A DNA stretch of 64,000 nucleotides from Dysidea avara (taxonomy: Eukaryota; Porifera; Demospongiae; Dictyoceratida; Dysideidae). Numbering within the stretch: position 1 is the first letter of the stretch; the number at the start of each line of letters is the position of its first letter. Positions 1 through 9,665 of the stretch are shown here, piece after piece. Location: NCBI RefSeq assembly GCF_963678975.1, contig NC_089281.1:23974765-24038764 (forward strand), written 5' to 3'. Both the position numbers and the translations under genes were made by a program. The notes under the pieces were generated by a model that was given only the letters and a program-made list of their open reading frames with translations, searched no databases and was not told the DNA's origin.

Positions 1-705
1 CTACAAACACAGTGACTAGGAGTATTCAGTAAATTCCAATCATAACGCAGGTGGAGTGCATCCCAGAACTCCTGTTTAGTTAGATGGAAACCTTGATCTT
101 GTAGTGGCAGGGCTAACAACCAGGAAGAGGCTCCAGGTTCGCTATTTAAATCAACAGTTCTTTGAAGTTGTGTAGAGAGACTGTTCCTAATCCCCAGGGC
201 ATGTTCCTTAGTTGCCATACGCCTGCTCTGATGGACCTGAGCCTTGATGGATCGAGTATCAGGGGGATGAACACAAACAGACTGTTTAATGATTAGTTCT
301 TTCAAAGGAGCAGTAATCTGTTGAGAAGCAGCAAACTGTGAATCACAAATGCTAGTCGGATTGACTACACCCAAGCCACCAAAACGACAGGGAAGAGAAA
401 ACAAGGTACGTTCAGTATTAGAACCTGCAGGACGTCCACTGAGTGAAGGAAGAAGCCGCAAACGGATAGAATCTTCCAATGGCTGAAAAAAGGAGCTAAT
501 ACCAGGAGCAGTTCCCATCAAGTAGACCCAACGACCAATCAACCCATGGGTGAATGCACAATAAGCAGCATGTGGCCTACTGGTAGCAATCTCTGCTAAA
601 GCAGATACTTCTGCAGTCCAAGACTCAACCTTAGTTGTGACATACGCCTCAGCAAACTCCCTTGAATTTTCATTTATAAGGTAGAAATTAAGTGAGGTGA
701 TCAGC
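1..705 (-). pseudogene. Retroelement pol C-terminal fragment, runs off left edge
   Basis: Read on the minus strand, a single frame is open from about 705 to the window edge with no stop. It contains residue runs such as GRWVYLMGTAPGISSFFQPL, GRPAGS, LPCRFGGLGVVNP, GASSWLLALPLQDQGF and ALHLRYDW, and ends in HCVC at the edge. This pattern (GGLG..NP, then GASSWL..LP...GF, then a Cys-rich stretch) is known to me from the C-terminal part of reverse-transcriptase proteins abundant in sponge and cnidarian genomes. I cannot say whether the parent is a non-LTR or a DIRS-like element. The 5' (right) side is cut by the SINE-like unit that starts near 706, so this is a fragment. No start codon is assigned. 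Confidence 0.6.
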
Positions 706-1450
706 CGGGATAGCAGTGGTTCAGTGGTTAAGGATGCAGGCGTTAGATATGGAGGTCCTTGGTTCGAACTCTGGTCATGATGAAGTTCATTTTTTTCGAC
801 ATTTTTTAATACACCTTTTTGCCCCCACTATTAGAGTATCTCGATCCAGCGATTTTACACTTGCTCGGTTTTTGCTTTATAACTTTGTAGCTGTAAGTCT
901 GTTGCTGTTCTAACCACCAAAAGGCACTCCTACGATGATCAGCCTATGTACACACGAATTTTCAAGTTATTCCTCTACTTGGTTTACCCTGTAGCTGTGA
1001 CAAAAGTTTCATCTTTTTTTACGTGAATAAACGCTCATAACTCCTTGAATATTTATCAGATTCATAGCAAACTTGGTACGCGAGTGTACCTTTATATGCT
1101 CTTTACTTGTGCCAAATATCGATACAATGTAGTTACAAGTTTGTGTTTTATAGCAATTTTGCAAAGTATGCGAAAAGAAATCGAAGTCCCCGTGGCCCCC
1201 TATGGCGAAGAAAAAAACGAATAAATTAAAATGAAACTTTGGCCACTCATATCTCAGAAATTGCTAGGGAGATTTCCTTCACATTTGGTATGTGGCGTGG
1301 TCTACCTGGCGGGAACCTCTGTAGTGAAATTAGTTCCAATCGGATAAGGGATCATGGAGCTACAAAGGTGTGAAAATCGCTTCCTGTAAATATACTCACG
1401 GTGTGGCGCGCCGGCTTCTTGGGCCGCACGACACACTACCGTGTGTCTTG
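706..1450 (+). repeat. tRNA-derived SINE-like unit (head 706-785, body uncertain)
   Basis: The head carries RNA polymerase III promoter-like boxes: TGGTTCAGTGGTTA (box A-like, about 717-730) and GGTTCGAACTC (box B, 761-771), spaced as in tRNAs. The flanks do not pair into an acceptor stem, so it is a SINE head or tRNA pseudogene rather than a tRNA gene. A T-rich stretch follows and then about 600 bp of non-coding sequence ending in a GC-rich imperfect hairpin near 1395-1450. Whether that body belongs to the same unit is inference. Confidence 0.5.
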
Positions 1451-1504
1451 ATTTCAAAGGCAAAAGTATGACATTTCACCAGTAGAAAGTCCTACTATAT
1501 ATAA

Positions 1505-1755
1505 CATCCAATGCGGATCAAGTGCCCGTCAGTACCTCAAAACGCTTTAAGCTTAAAGCGCTATAAGGCTACCCCACTAATTCGAAATTTCGCGCTTTTA
1601 TATTTTTGTGTTTTGTACTCGTTAATGCAGCACTTTTGAGTTTTATTTGAAGCGCGGTCAACCTTAAATGATAAAGCGATTTAAGAGTATAAAACGCTTT
1701 AAGAGTTTAAAATGCCGTTAAGATGATAAAACGCTTTAAGCCTTGATGCCGGATA
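1505..1755 (+). repeat. Partial copy of the TTAAAGCG-array element
   Basis: This segment is the reverse complement of about 19593-19845. It shares the GCGCTTTAAGC-type stretches, the internal cacttttgag/actcgttaatgc words and the end ggatcaagtgcccgtcagta. Only the right-terminal part of the larger element at 18.39-19.85 kb is present. Confidence 0.65.
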
Positions 1756-2590
1756 AGCATTACAAGAAATGTACATTTCTGCACATTTGTCAAAAAGTGC
1801 TGTTTGTTGTATTAGAGTTTAAATACTTGCACAAAAACCTATAAATTTAACAAGTTTTAAAAGTAAAATAGCTGGCGATAAGCTTCACAAAAAAGGCAAG
1901 GCTATATCGCCACTACTATGAATTACTTTGTGTGTCATAAATTTGAATTACAAACAGAATCACGAATTGTCCCGCCCACGCACGATGTATGCATCCAGCA
2001 GTGGCGTAAAGATACTATAGTGACGGTCTGGCATGTATTTTTTTTTGAAATGCCTAGTCGTACGTTTGTTTGTTTGCATATCAGACAATTCAATGTATTT
2101 TAATGTCATTCAGCTACAGTATGAAAATGTACTGTTTGTTCAATTAGAATTTTAAAAATAAAACTGATTCTACAAAAACCTGTTAATTTTAGCAACTTTT
2201 ATATGCTCACCTGTATAGCACGTATATCATATAGGGGTGGGAGGGGTGGTGAGCCTCCCACGCACAAGAAGTGGTTGACAGTGAAAAACAGTCTATAAGT
2301 ATCATACAACTGTTTAAATATATACATTCTTTGATATTGTATATGCATTAGTTTGCCAGTGATAGTTATAAACGGCGAAAAGAATGTAATGAATTTCCCG
2401 CCCACGCCCAATTTGCGCCTTCGTTAAAATGGCCTTGCTCAAAGACAATTAAATGTCTATGACAGTTTTCTGTATAAATACTTTGGTTTGTTTATCATGC
2501 TGTAATATTGTGCTGCTGTGTTTATATGCTATAATAATATTAATGCTTATATTATTTAATGATGCTTGTTTCTATTACTTTAGTGCACGG
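1756..2590. other. Non-coding, faint ~320-bp direct repeat
   Basis: No convincing gene. Two diverged direct blocks (about 1800-2110 and 2130-2470) share acaaaaacct, an ATAAA-rich stretch, the word cccgcccacgc and a caatt-rich end. They may be two copies of an unclassified repeat. Confidence 0.3.
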
Positions 2591-2701
2591 TAGTCTCGCG
2601 TGGCCAGACCGCTTTTTTCCCTTTTTTGAGTGATAGTCGGCGGAAAAAAAGCCGACCATCACTCAAAAAAGGAAAAAAAGCGGTCTGGCCACGCGAGACT
2701 A
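2591..2701. mobile_element. 111-bp foldback MITE, 9-bp TSD (MULE-like)
   Basis: A nearly perfect hairpin begins TAGTCTCGCGTGGCCAGACC and ends with its reverse complement, with arms of about 50 bp. It is flanked by the exact 9-bp duplication agtgcacgg (2582-2590 and 2702-2710). Nine-base duplications with long inverted repeats are typical of Mutator-like elements, so that assignment is by TSD length. The same termini recur at 28.06-29.14 kb and 44.6-45.0 kb. Confidence 0.8.
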
Positions 2702-2881
2702 AGTGCACGGTGGGAGGTGGAAGCGCAGGGGCGGATCCAGGGGGGGGGGCTTTGGGGGCTGAAGCCCCCCCTTCATATTTAGGCTTTACTTGTTCAATAT
2801 GCTGAGTATTATAATGAAATTTTGTCTTAGCATAATTATATGATCACTAATAATACAAAATAATACTCACAACTTTTTATA

Positions 2882-3700
2882 TGGTTGGTTGCCAACAAGT
2901 TGAAACTGAGTGTTCCAAAGTCCTCGTCTATGCTCATTGGGACCCGACAGCGTATTTCTGGGAAAACCCTACACCTATCACTTGACAGTTTACCACTACA
3001 ACAGGTTTCTACTGTGCGATATTTAGGAGTTTACATTGACCAACATTTAACTTGGCACCAACATGTGGAGTATGTTTTACGGAGGGTTCGTGGCAAATTA
3101 TATTCAATTAATCGCCTTAAGCCACTCACTCCTACTGTGTTGAAATTATTATATCAGGCCCATGTTTTACCTATAATTGACTACTGTGATGTTGTATGGG
3201 TACCTACTAATGTTGGCCATCTTAAGAGACTGGAAAGACTTCATTCACGGTTTTCATCATATGACTCTGCCAGATCTTCTGCATTTAATCTTACGGCTTT
3301 AGTTGAACGTCGCAGATTTCATATTGCCATACAAGTATACAAGATCTTAAAAAGGCTATCACCCTCCTACTTACTTTCCACCTTCAGGTCTGCTTTATCC
3401 GTCACAGGTCGTGCAGGGCGCAATGTCCATCGTTTGTATGTACCTGCTGTGCGATTAAACTATGGCAAACGAAGTCTATATTATCGTGGCACAACTATAT
3501 GGAACAGCCTGCCTACCTCAATCACCGAGATGAACTCATTAAATAGCTTTAAGCTAGCTTATTTAAGTCATATTTAGTTAATTGTGTGTATATATGTACC
3601 TATATTGTTTTTGTATGCTTGTTCAGGGCACAGCTGAAAAACAGCTTTTGCAGATGCTGTCTCCCTGTCTAAATAACATTAAAAAAAAATAATAATAAAA
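2882..3700 (+). pseudogene. 5'-truncated LINE, C-terminal third of reverse transcriptase
   Basis: The open frame to the stop near 3577 covers the post-catalytic part of a non-LTR reverse transcriptase: NKLKLSVPKSS, the VRYLGVYID..LTWHQHV block, LYQAHVLPIIDYCDVVW, and the terminal YYRGTTIWNSLPTSI..SFK. The catalytic palm (FADD) is missing upstream, so it cannot act alone. A short 3' UTR follows with a small hairpin (cagctgaaaaacagctt) and an A-rich tail near 3680-3700. This is the usual structure of a 5'-truncated insertion. The family is jockey/CR1-like; I cannot resolve the clade. Confidence 0.8.
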
Positions 3701-3796
3701 AAAACCTTATAAACGTATTTCCAAGGTATTATCAGTGGATTTATGCTAAAATTTATGCAACAAGGACCCGAATCAGCTTTGGAAGTTTACAAGATC

Positions 3797-3845
3797 GAGA
3801 TACTCTAATAGAGCAGTCAGCTAACTACTCTAATAGAACATTCAC
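3797..3845 (+). repeat. Paired CTCTAATAGAG motif
   Basis: Two copies of the 11-bp palindrome-like word CTCTAATAGAG (second copy CTCTAATAGAA), preceded by gatcgagata and each followed by CAGTCA or CATTCA. The pair recurs inside at least six other elements of this window. Confidence 0.7.
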
Positions 3846-4368
3846 CGGAAACATGTAGTTGGTTCTGTTATGGAATTTTTCCAAATCTGCCAGCACCTAT
3901 ACATGCAATGAAATGGTCTGTTTAAAGGGCTTCATTCATCTACTTTTGTAGTTAATATGTATGGCAATACTTAATTCAGGTTCACAATTTCCATTGAAAA
4001 TGCTCTCAGATTCAATCTTGTATTGTTCAAATTTCAAAATTTTTCACTTTCAACATTATTCTAACATGCACCTATTCAGTGTTGTGCAACTGTGAGAGGG
4101 GTGCATCATGTACTTGGTTGTCTATACCTACCCAAACTTTTCCATTAGCAAAATGCTTCAGAGAGCCATACCTATAATCTAAAGGCAGTATATAAAATAT
4201 CTACAGGCAGAAAATATTATGAATTTTATGTGGAAATGTCTCCAAATTGCAGTGTTTTAGCATCTATTTTTCAAAATTTTCCTGGGGGGGCATGCCCCCA
4301 GACCTCCCTAGTTCCAGCATGCTTCGCATGCTGGGAAGTGTGCTTCGCTACCTCTACCCAAGAGATTA

Positions 4369-5096
4369 GGCCACTACAATGAGATTACTTGTTTCTCATC
4401 AACCGCCCGCACCAAAATTTTCTTTTGCCCATGCGCACTCATTATTGCACGAGATGGCAGCATGGCTTTTTTTAGTGTTGTGGTAGTGGGTTTATCACGT
4501 AGAAAAGTACTATTTCCATGAAAAACTGCAATCCCATTGAGATACAGACACCATTTATGAGTGTTTTTTACTTCTGTGTTGATTAGAGAGCTTTCTGGAG
4601 CATCAACAACCACCAAGGCATCAACAGTGAGTGCTACAGTGTACATTAGACCCTACACTAGCATTGGTTTCGTGACCTGCATGCCCTATGTGCAGGGCCA
4701 TCATATCTAAGAGACATAGTAGCTTTAGTCTTGCTACTTCTGCCACAAGCTTACACAGCCCCTCCCCCTAATAAGACTGACCAGCCTACATGTGCTAAGA
4801 CTGCTGCTGTCGGCTGCTGCATGGTACATGACTCCAAGACTGTTGGAACTTTCGCAAAGGACTTGAATGCTATGTTACTGAAGTTGAAGTTTGTGTGCAC
4901 TTGGAATTTTACCCTCAGTGTGCACCAGTGCTTGGTGTGCATCCTGCCAATAGCCTAAAAATAAAGGATTATTATACTGGTTTTGTACAAATATGCTATG
5001 GTTTGTGTAATAATGAGATAATGAGATAACCCGCCCGCCCGCATGTGTTACTCTATGAGAAGTTGATGAGAAACAAGTTATCTCATTGTAGTGGCC
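4369..5096. mobile_element. PIF/Harbinger-like MITE, TTA target duplication
   Basis: Terminal inverted repeats GGCCACTACAATGAGAT with an inner GTTTCTCATCAACCGCCCGC match in inverted orientation at both ends. TTA flanks both sides (4366-4368, 5097-5099). A 3-bp TWA target and GG-initial termini are characteristic of PIF/Harbinger. No transposase frame is seen in the 728 bp. Sister elements with related termini lie at 10567, 44254 and 57793. Confidence 0.75.
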
Positions 5097-5435
5097 TTAG
5101 TACCTTGAGTTAGCCCCCCCCCCCCCCTTTTATAAATCCTAGATCCGCCCCTGAAGCGTCCATGATGACGATTGGGCAATGTGCAAATAAGGTGAGTGTA
5201 TGCTTTGTAAAAAGAAGCCCACGTAGCTGTGCAGGGCTCATCTTCTGTACAGATCAGCTTCTGTATAGTCTTTCATTATTTTATTTTTCCCGAGGGGTTG
5301 CCAACGCCCACGCAAAGCACCCAAATGGCGTGTACGAGACTCCCAATCTTTATGTATTTTTAAAAGCATTTAGTGAGATTGCTAACTAGTAACTACCTGT
5401 ACAGTTGTTGATCTGTAATAGGATTAATTATGTTA

Positions 5436-5947
5436 TGCACCTATCGATGTTATCCCCCACCTCCCCCCTCCCGGGCGTAGTGGGGGAAATGGTGGGGATT
5501 TGACTTTTTGAAAAATCAAATTCTCCACCCACTGAGGAACAACTAGTGGTCAAATCTCCATGTAGTATCGCTGGAATAAACTTTAGGAAACAGATTAATT
5601 TTCATGGCTCGCAAGCTAAAGCAAACGCCTAAAATTTCGAACGGTCAAATGCCCCACTAGTTGGGCTAAATTTCTGATCAAATCGGCGAAAATCCCCCAC
5701 TAATCCCTTAGTAAGCCCAGGAGGGGGGTAGTGGGGCTTAACATTGATACAGTCTATTTCAGGTTGGTTGTCCACGTAAGCCAAATGCAATAATATCACG
5801 TGAATAGAAATAACTAATGAAATTTCACGCCAGGTGGACGGCGCTAGTTTAAACTGAAGGCTACTGATCTCATTGGCTACTTTCAAGCACGTGACTTTTA
5901 ACACTTCGTTTCTCTAGTCAACCAACCGGAAATAGACTGTAGGTGCA
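5436..5947. mobile_element. MITE with C-rich termini, TTA duplication, split by nested MITE
   Basis: The left end is TGCACCTATCGATGTTATCC. The right end matches it in inverted orientation only after the 190-bp element at 5750-5939 and one TA are removed. The repeats continue inward as runs of C (CCCCAC..CCCCCCTCC..GGGC). TTA flanks both outer ends (5433-5435, 5948-5950). Without the nested insert it is about 320 bp. Confidence 0.7.
5750..5939. mobile_element. Tc1/mariner-like MITE nested in another MITE's terminal repeat
   Basis: Termini CAGTCTATTTC(A/C)GGTTGG match in inverted orientation, with TA immediately outside both ends (5748-5749, 5940-5941), as for Tc1/mariner. No coding capacity in 190 bp. 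It sits inside the right terminal repeat of the element at 5436-5947. Confidence 0.75.
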
Positions 5948-6063
5948 TTATTGATGTATGCGTAATCTTGTATCTGATGATCCACACGTGACCTCCCTCT
6001 GTCGTCCATGTGCTTGAGTTGTAAGTGTGATCTTTTGTTGTAGTTGTTCTTGAGTTATTACAT

Positions 6064-6729
6064 TGGTGCTGAAACCCGAGGGGTCCGTCACTGGCAGGAA
6101 TATCGTTGAACATCAGAACTGAAATATGGAATATATTCAAATCATATTTCCGTATATGTACGTGTATTTTCGTATATTGTTCTTATCACGTGATATAAGA
6201 TTACGTCATTTAATTATCTGCGGCGGGCTTCAATTATATCAAACTTCTTGTTCTCCTCGCTTATTCTCAAGGTTGTTCCACTGCTTGATGGTTTGCGGAA
6301 AGTAGCTGTAGCTCTGTTGGTAAGCAGTTGTTTTGGCTGGAGGGGTTATACTTACATTCGTCTTGGCCAGCTCAGTTACTGATTGAGTCTATATAAAATG
6401 GCCCGCTCCTCGCTGGCTCCATTGCAACATGCCAGCTAACCATCATTGCTCGTACTGCGTAATCCTCGGCGTAATCGTCCCAACTGTGTGAAAAGTACTT
6501 CATTTGATATGAACCAGTAGCCTAGATAAATAATACATGGATGGAATGTAGAGGAATATTCAGGAATATTGAGGAATCCAATTGAAATATGGAATATGCA
6601 AGAATATCGCGAATATTTGAAATATAATCTGAAATATGTAGGAATATGGAATATCATGGAATACAATGCCCATATTCCAAATATCGTCGATGATTTCGCT
6701 AGTGACGGACCCCTCGCTGAAACCCGGGA
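6064..6729 (+). other. Ty3/Gypsy primer-binding site, interrupted
   Basis: TGGTGCTGAAACC (6064-6076) continues as CGGGA (6725-6729) once the 640-bp insert and its 8-bp duplication are discounted, giving an 18-nt stretch like a tRNA 3'-end complement. The gag start codon lies three bases after it. The 5' LTR should therefore end at about 6063; its start is not recognisable. Confidence 0.6.
6077..6716. mobile_element. hAT-like MITE with 8-bp TSD, inserted in a primer-binding site
   Basis: Termini CGAGGGGTCCGTCACT match in inverted orientation at both ends. The exact duplication ctgaaacc lies at 6069-6076 and 6717-6724. The right part (about 6540-6690) is a run of GGAATAT-like words. A TATA-like tatataaaat with downstream GC lies near 6390, but no gene follows it. 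The same terminal class recurs at 53931-54397. Confidence 0.8.
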
Positions 6730-6731
6730 CA

Positions 6732-7529
6732 ATGGCTACAGGAACTACGATCTGTTTACCAGAGCCTTTGGAAGATGGAAACGCTAAGTCATGGTTCAGG
6801 CGATTCGATGTGTGCGCCGCAGCCAATGAGTGGGATGCGGCCAAGAAACTAGTGAGACTGCCTACGTTACTCAGGGGACGTACTTGGGCCATTTACGAGT
6901 CTTTGGGAGGGACTGACAACGCATCGTATGAAGCTCTCAAGAAGGCTATAATCAGCAGACTCAATCCTGACACTGATGAGGATCGTCTCGCAGCCCGCGA
7001 GCAGCTAACACACAGACGTCTTCGAGAAGGAATCGAAAGCCTAGATGAACTTGCTCGAGATATAGAAACGCTGTTAGATCGATCATCCCCTGGACTTCCT
7101 GCAGAGATCCGCGACTCAGAGCTGAGATTCCATTTAATGAGCGCCCTACCTGAGAAAGTCGCTCTTCAGTTGAAGTTGTTACCCAAGGGAACATATGCAC
7201 AGACAATTGCTAAGGCTAGAGAAGTCATCCTGATATATCAGAGGGCAGACACAAACACAACTCACCCTGTAAGCCATATGAAAGAAGCTGAAGAGTCAAG
7301 CCGACTAGACAAAATGAAGGAAACCCTGAAAGTGATGACAGAGCAGTTGGCAGCATTAAGTGTCAACAAGGCAAGCCCCTGCACCAAACGTTGTTTTAAG
7401 TGTGGAAAGGTGGGCCACATAGCCAACAACTGTCGTTCAAGGAGTGAGCTGACCTGCTATAATTGTGAAAAAAGGGGACATAGCTATCAGCATTGTTGGA
7501 GTCAGGGAAATAGCAGGGGGGTGTCCTGA
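6732..7529 (+). CDS. gag: Ty3/Gypsy-type Gag with two zinc knuckles
   Basis: A 265-residue Gag-like protein, chosen to start at the ATG just after the primer-binding site (MATGTTICLPEP). Residues 1-170 form a retrotransposon capsid-type region with WFRRFDVCAAANEW and a helical DELARDIE..LLDRSSPGLP segment. Near the C-terminus are two CCHC nucleic-acid-binding knuckles of spacing CX2CX4HX4C: CFKCGKVGHIANNC and CYNCEKRGHSYQHC. The product would package retroelement RNA. The downstream protease lies in the +1 frame across a G-run, so either frameshifting or a point indel separates them. The element is truncated soon after, so this is a remnant with one intact frame. Confidence 0.85.
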   Translation: MATGTTICLPEPLEDGNAKSWFRRFDVCAAANEWDAAKKLVRLPTLLRGRTWAIYESLGGTDNASYEALKKAIISRLNPDTDEDRLAAREQLTHRRLREGIESLDELARDIETLLDRSSPGLPAEIRDSELRFHLMSALPEKVALQLKLLPKGTYAQTIAKAREVILIYQRADTNTTHPVSHMKEAEESSRLDKMKETLKVMTEQLAALSVNKASPCTKRCFKCGKVGHIANNCRSRSELTCYNCEKRGHSYQHCWSQGNSRGVS

Positions 7530-7677
7530 ACCATCGAGCAGGGGGCACTCCCTAGATTTACATAATGCTCAACCCGTTGCACACGTTCCTGCACTTGCAC
7601 ACAACAATTACACTGCTTTTACACATGGACACTTGAACAGCAACCCACTCACTATATTGTTAGACTCTGGGGTTTAG
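7530..7677 (+). pseudogene. Truncated retroviral-type aspartic protease start
   Basis: In the +1 frame relative to gag, PEPSSRGHSLD... reaches the protease active-site motif LLDSG and then a stop at 7677. The rest of pol is absent, and a different repeat begins at about 7685. The break lies within a few residues of the catalytic Asp. Confidence 0.7.
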
Positions 7678-7684
7678 CAGTATC

Positions 7685-8412
7685 CACCATTCCCTGTGGC
7701 AGTAGTATTATAAAAGTAATTGTGCATTCGTACATGCATCAATTATGATAACTATTAATTACCAAGTCAAAATTTTATTCTTTTCAGCTGCATGTCCTAC
7801 AGTTTATACACGGCTTTACAAATGAAGCATGTACAGTATGAGAAGTGCCACTACAATTAATCCACTTACTCTCAAATATAAGAAGTGTAATACATCCATT
7901 ATACGTAAGTGTGGTATAGTTTCTGCAGAAATTGTTAGTTATGAAGCAGTAAATGGAAGAGGGTTAGAGGGATATGGACAGGTGATTGAAACAGAATATA
8001 AAACAAGAATATTTTGCCATGTGACTCACAATAGAATCGATTGTGGGTTGCAAGCAAAACCTGCCAAAATATGCGATGCTTGGACCTCAGCAGAATTAAG
8101 CAATGAAGAAATCAATCCTGTAGTGTTTGGTATAGAAAGAATCAGTCAGTTAGTTAGTCAGTTAGTCTGGTACACTAAATCATGATAAATTATGCAAAGT
8201 GCCCTTCCATAATATTGTAGTTGCTTGCTGTTAATGTTCTTGTAGGCAGCTACGTATGTATGGTGCAACAGTAGTCTGTGTTCCACTATGAAACTTACAA
8301 CTAGTTTATGAATTGAGAAAATGCTTTAACTTCAACAAATTTTACATAACATGTATTTAATAGTCTCTATTATTATGTTTGTTATAAAGTCTCTCTGTAT
8401 ACATTGCCGGTA
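7685..8412 (+). repeat. Dispersed ~0.7-kb repeat, copy 1
   Basis: Aligns in the same orientation with 17340-18045, sharing ctgtggcagtag, ccacttactctcaaatat, tttggacctcag, cagttagtctggtacactaa and gtgttccactatgaaactta. A 118-codon frame inside (7829-8185) is not conserved in the second copy, which has indels, so it is unlikely to be a gene. Confidence 0.7.
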
Positions 8413-8569
8413 CACAAAAAGGTAATGTTAATTACATGTAGCCATTAACATAATTATAAATGTTAAAACGTGCTAAAATTACAAAAGAAGTACATGTCAA
8501 GTTCTTTAATAAGTACTTAGCTTGATCATCACTGTGGAACAATATGCATTGTATACAGCATTCTATAAT

Positions 8570-8725
8570 ATATATTTTATCTAATCTAAAACAGTCAAGC
8601 TGTGTAAAATGGATGAGGCCTTCCAAATATAGCTAGGATAGCATGAAGATGTGTCTGATGTGATACAGTATCAAAGGTGGTGGCCAAGAAATGGCTACAA
8701 TAATGCATGTTACAAATTAATTGAT
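8570..8725 (+). repeat. Half copy of foldback family (AACAGYCAAGCTGT)
   Basis: Matches the left arm of the foldback at 36488-36811: tctaatctaaaacagtcaagctgt through ggtggtggccaagaaatggct. No inverted second arm follows. Confidence 0.6.
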
Positions 8726-8901
8726 ATTTAAGTGACATTTTTTACTCTTTGAAATTCATTATTCATATTGTTTTATGTATGACTGCTCTATATGAGATAT
8801 CTAAAAACATACTTGCTACATTGTTGGTTTTGTGTTAGAACTCCAGGAATTGACATTTAAACAGCCACCTCATTAATAGAACCACCTCATGATTGTGGCC
8901 A

Positions 8902-9101
8902 CCTCTAGTATGTTAATTTTGGTATGTACCGCACCCCAGTTATATCAATAATTATCGTCTGAAAAGTGAGGTATCCATTACACTTTGTTGTTGGCTATGT
9001 TCCTCTAGTATGTTAATTTTAGTATGTACCGCACCCCAGTTATATCAGTAGTTATCATCTGAAAAGTGAAGTATCCATTACACTTCGTTTTCGGCTATGT
9101 A
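8902..9101. repeat. Two-copy 100-bp tandem duplication
   Basis: Units 8902-9001 and 9002-9101 both start cctctagtatgttaattt and differ at only a few positions. They form the left part of a larger repeat whose right part is at 9102-9665. Confidence 0.8.
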
Positions 9102-9665
9102 CAATCTGTTACACAGCAGTATAATCAAGAATTGTTTGAAAAGCGCCTCTGCTATCAAAATAGCCACTATGACAAATATGGATAATTTCCATTACGAAGG
9201 GAAGCCATCACGTGCTATCTCCAAATCAACACTTTTCGCTGTCAGCAAAGATGAATGGGACACAAAGGAGGACACTGGTAAGTCCATGAAGAATGCATTG
9301 TAAGTACTGCGGTATGTCAAAAGGCATCTGTCAGGCCAAAGCGACGTCGAATAATGAAATAATCAAGCCTGTAGCCTTATATTAGTCAATATCGAGTTAC
9401 GCTTGTCTGAAGGCATCAGTCAGTTACTCAGTCAGTCAGTCACTAGAAAATTCCATTAAATATTTTTTTTAAATTCCGTAGCAACTTGTTGAAAGCATTT
9501 TGTGAAAGCTTGTTTGGGCTTAGTTTTACCTAACAAATACTGCCTCATCATCATCAGGGGAAATCGAGGCTGTTTTTTGGGTGATAATATTTCATGGGCC
9601 ACGTCTACTCCTTTGTGGTCCCTACTATACAGCACTAACGTACTGTATGACAATACTTGTACATT
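9102..9665 (+). repeat. Dispersed repeat, right half shared with 58.5-58.77 kb
   Basis: From about 9400 (gtctgaaggcatcagtcag) to 9660 the sequence matches the minus strand of 58495-58765. The upstream part contains a short frame (FAVSKDEWDTKEDTGKSM, near 9230-9290) followed by GTAAGT, which may be an exon relic. I see no host gene. Confidence 0.55.

Larger units (their letters stand above)
2726..5153. mobile_element. hAT-like element with 5-bp TSD, containing nested insertions
   Basis: Termini are CAGGGGCGGATCCAG and CTAGATCCGCCCCTG, flanked by the exact 5-bp duplication aagcg on both sides (2721-2725, 5154-5158). The interior holds a LINE fragment (2882-3700), a Harbinger-like MITE (4369-5096) and a paired CTCTAATAGAG motif. 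No transposase is seen. Related termini with the same TSD length bound the elements at 44207-45487 and 46643-46992; the one at 12583-13453 has a similar end and about 6 bp duplicated. A hAT subgroup with 5-bp TSDs is the best fit. Confidence 0.75.

Noticed and set aside
706-785. Functional tRNA gene
   Set aside because: Box A/B-like words are present, but the ends do not form an acceptor stem and the T-arm is poor; a SINE head is more likely.
6380-6440. LTR promoter of the gypsy element (tatataaaat)
   Set aside because: The TATA-like word is inside the hAT-like insertion 6077-6716, bounded by an exact duplication, and so not part of the LTR.
7829-8185. 118-codon open frame as a possible gene
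   Set aside because: It lies in a dispersed repeat whose second copy (17340-18045) does not keep the frame, and no domain pattern is visible.
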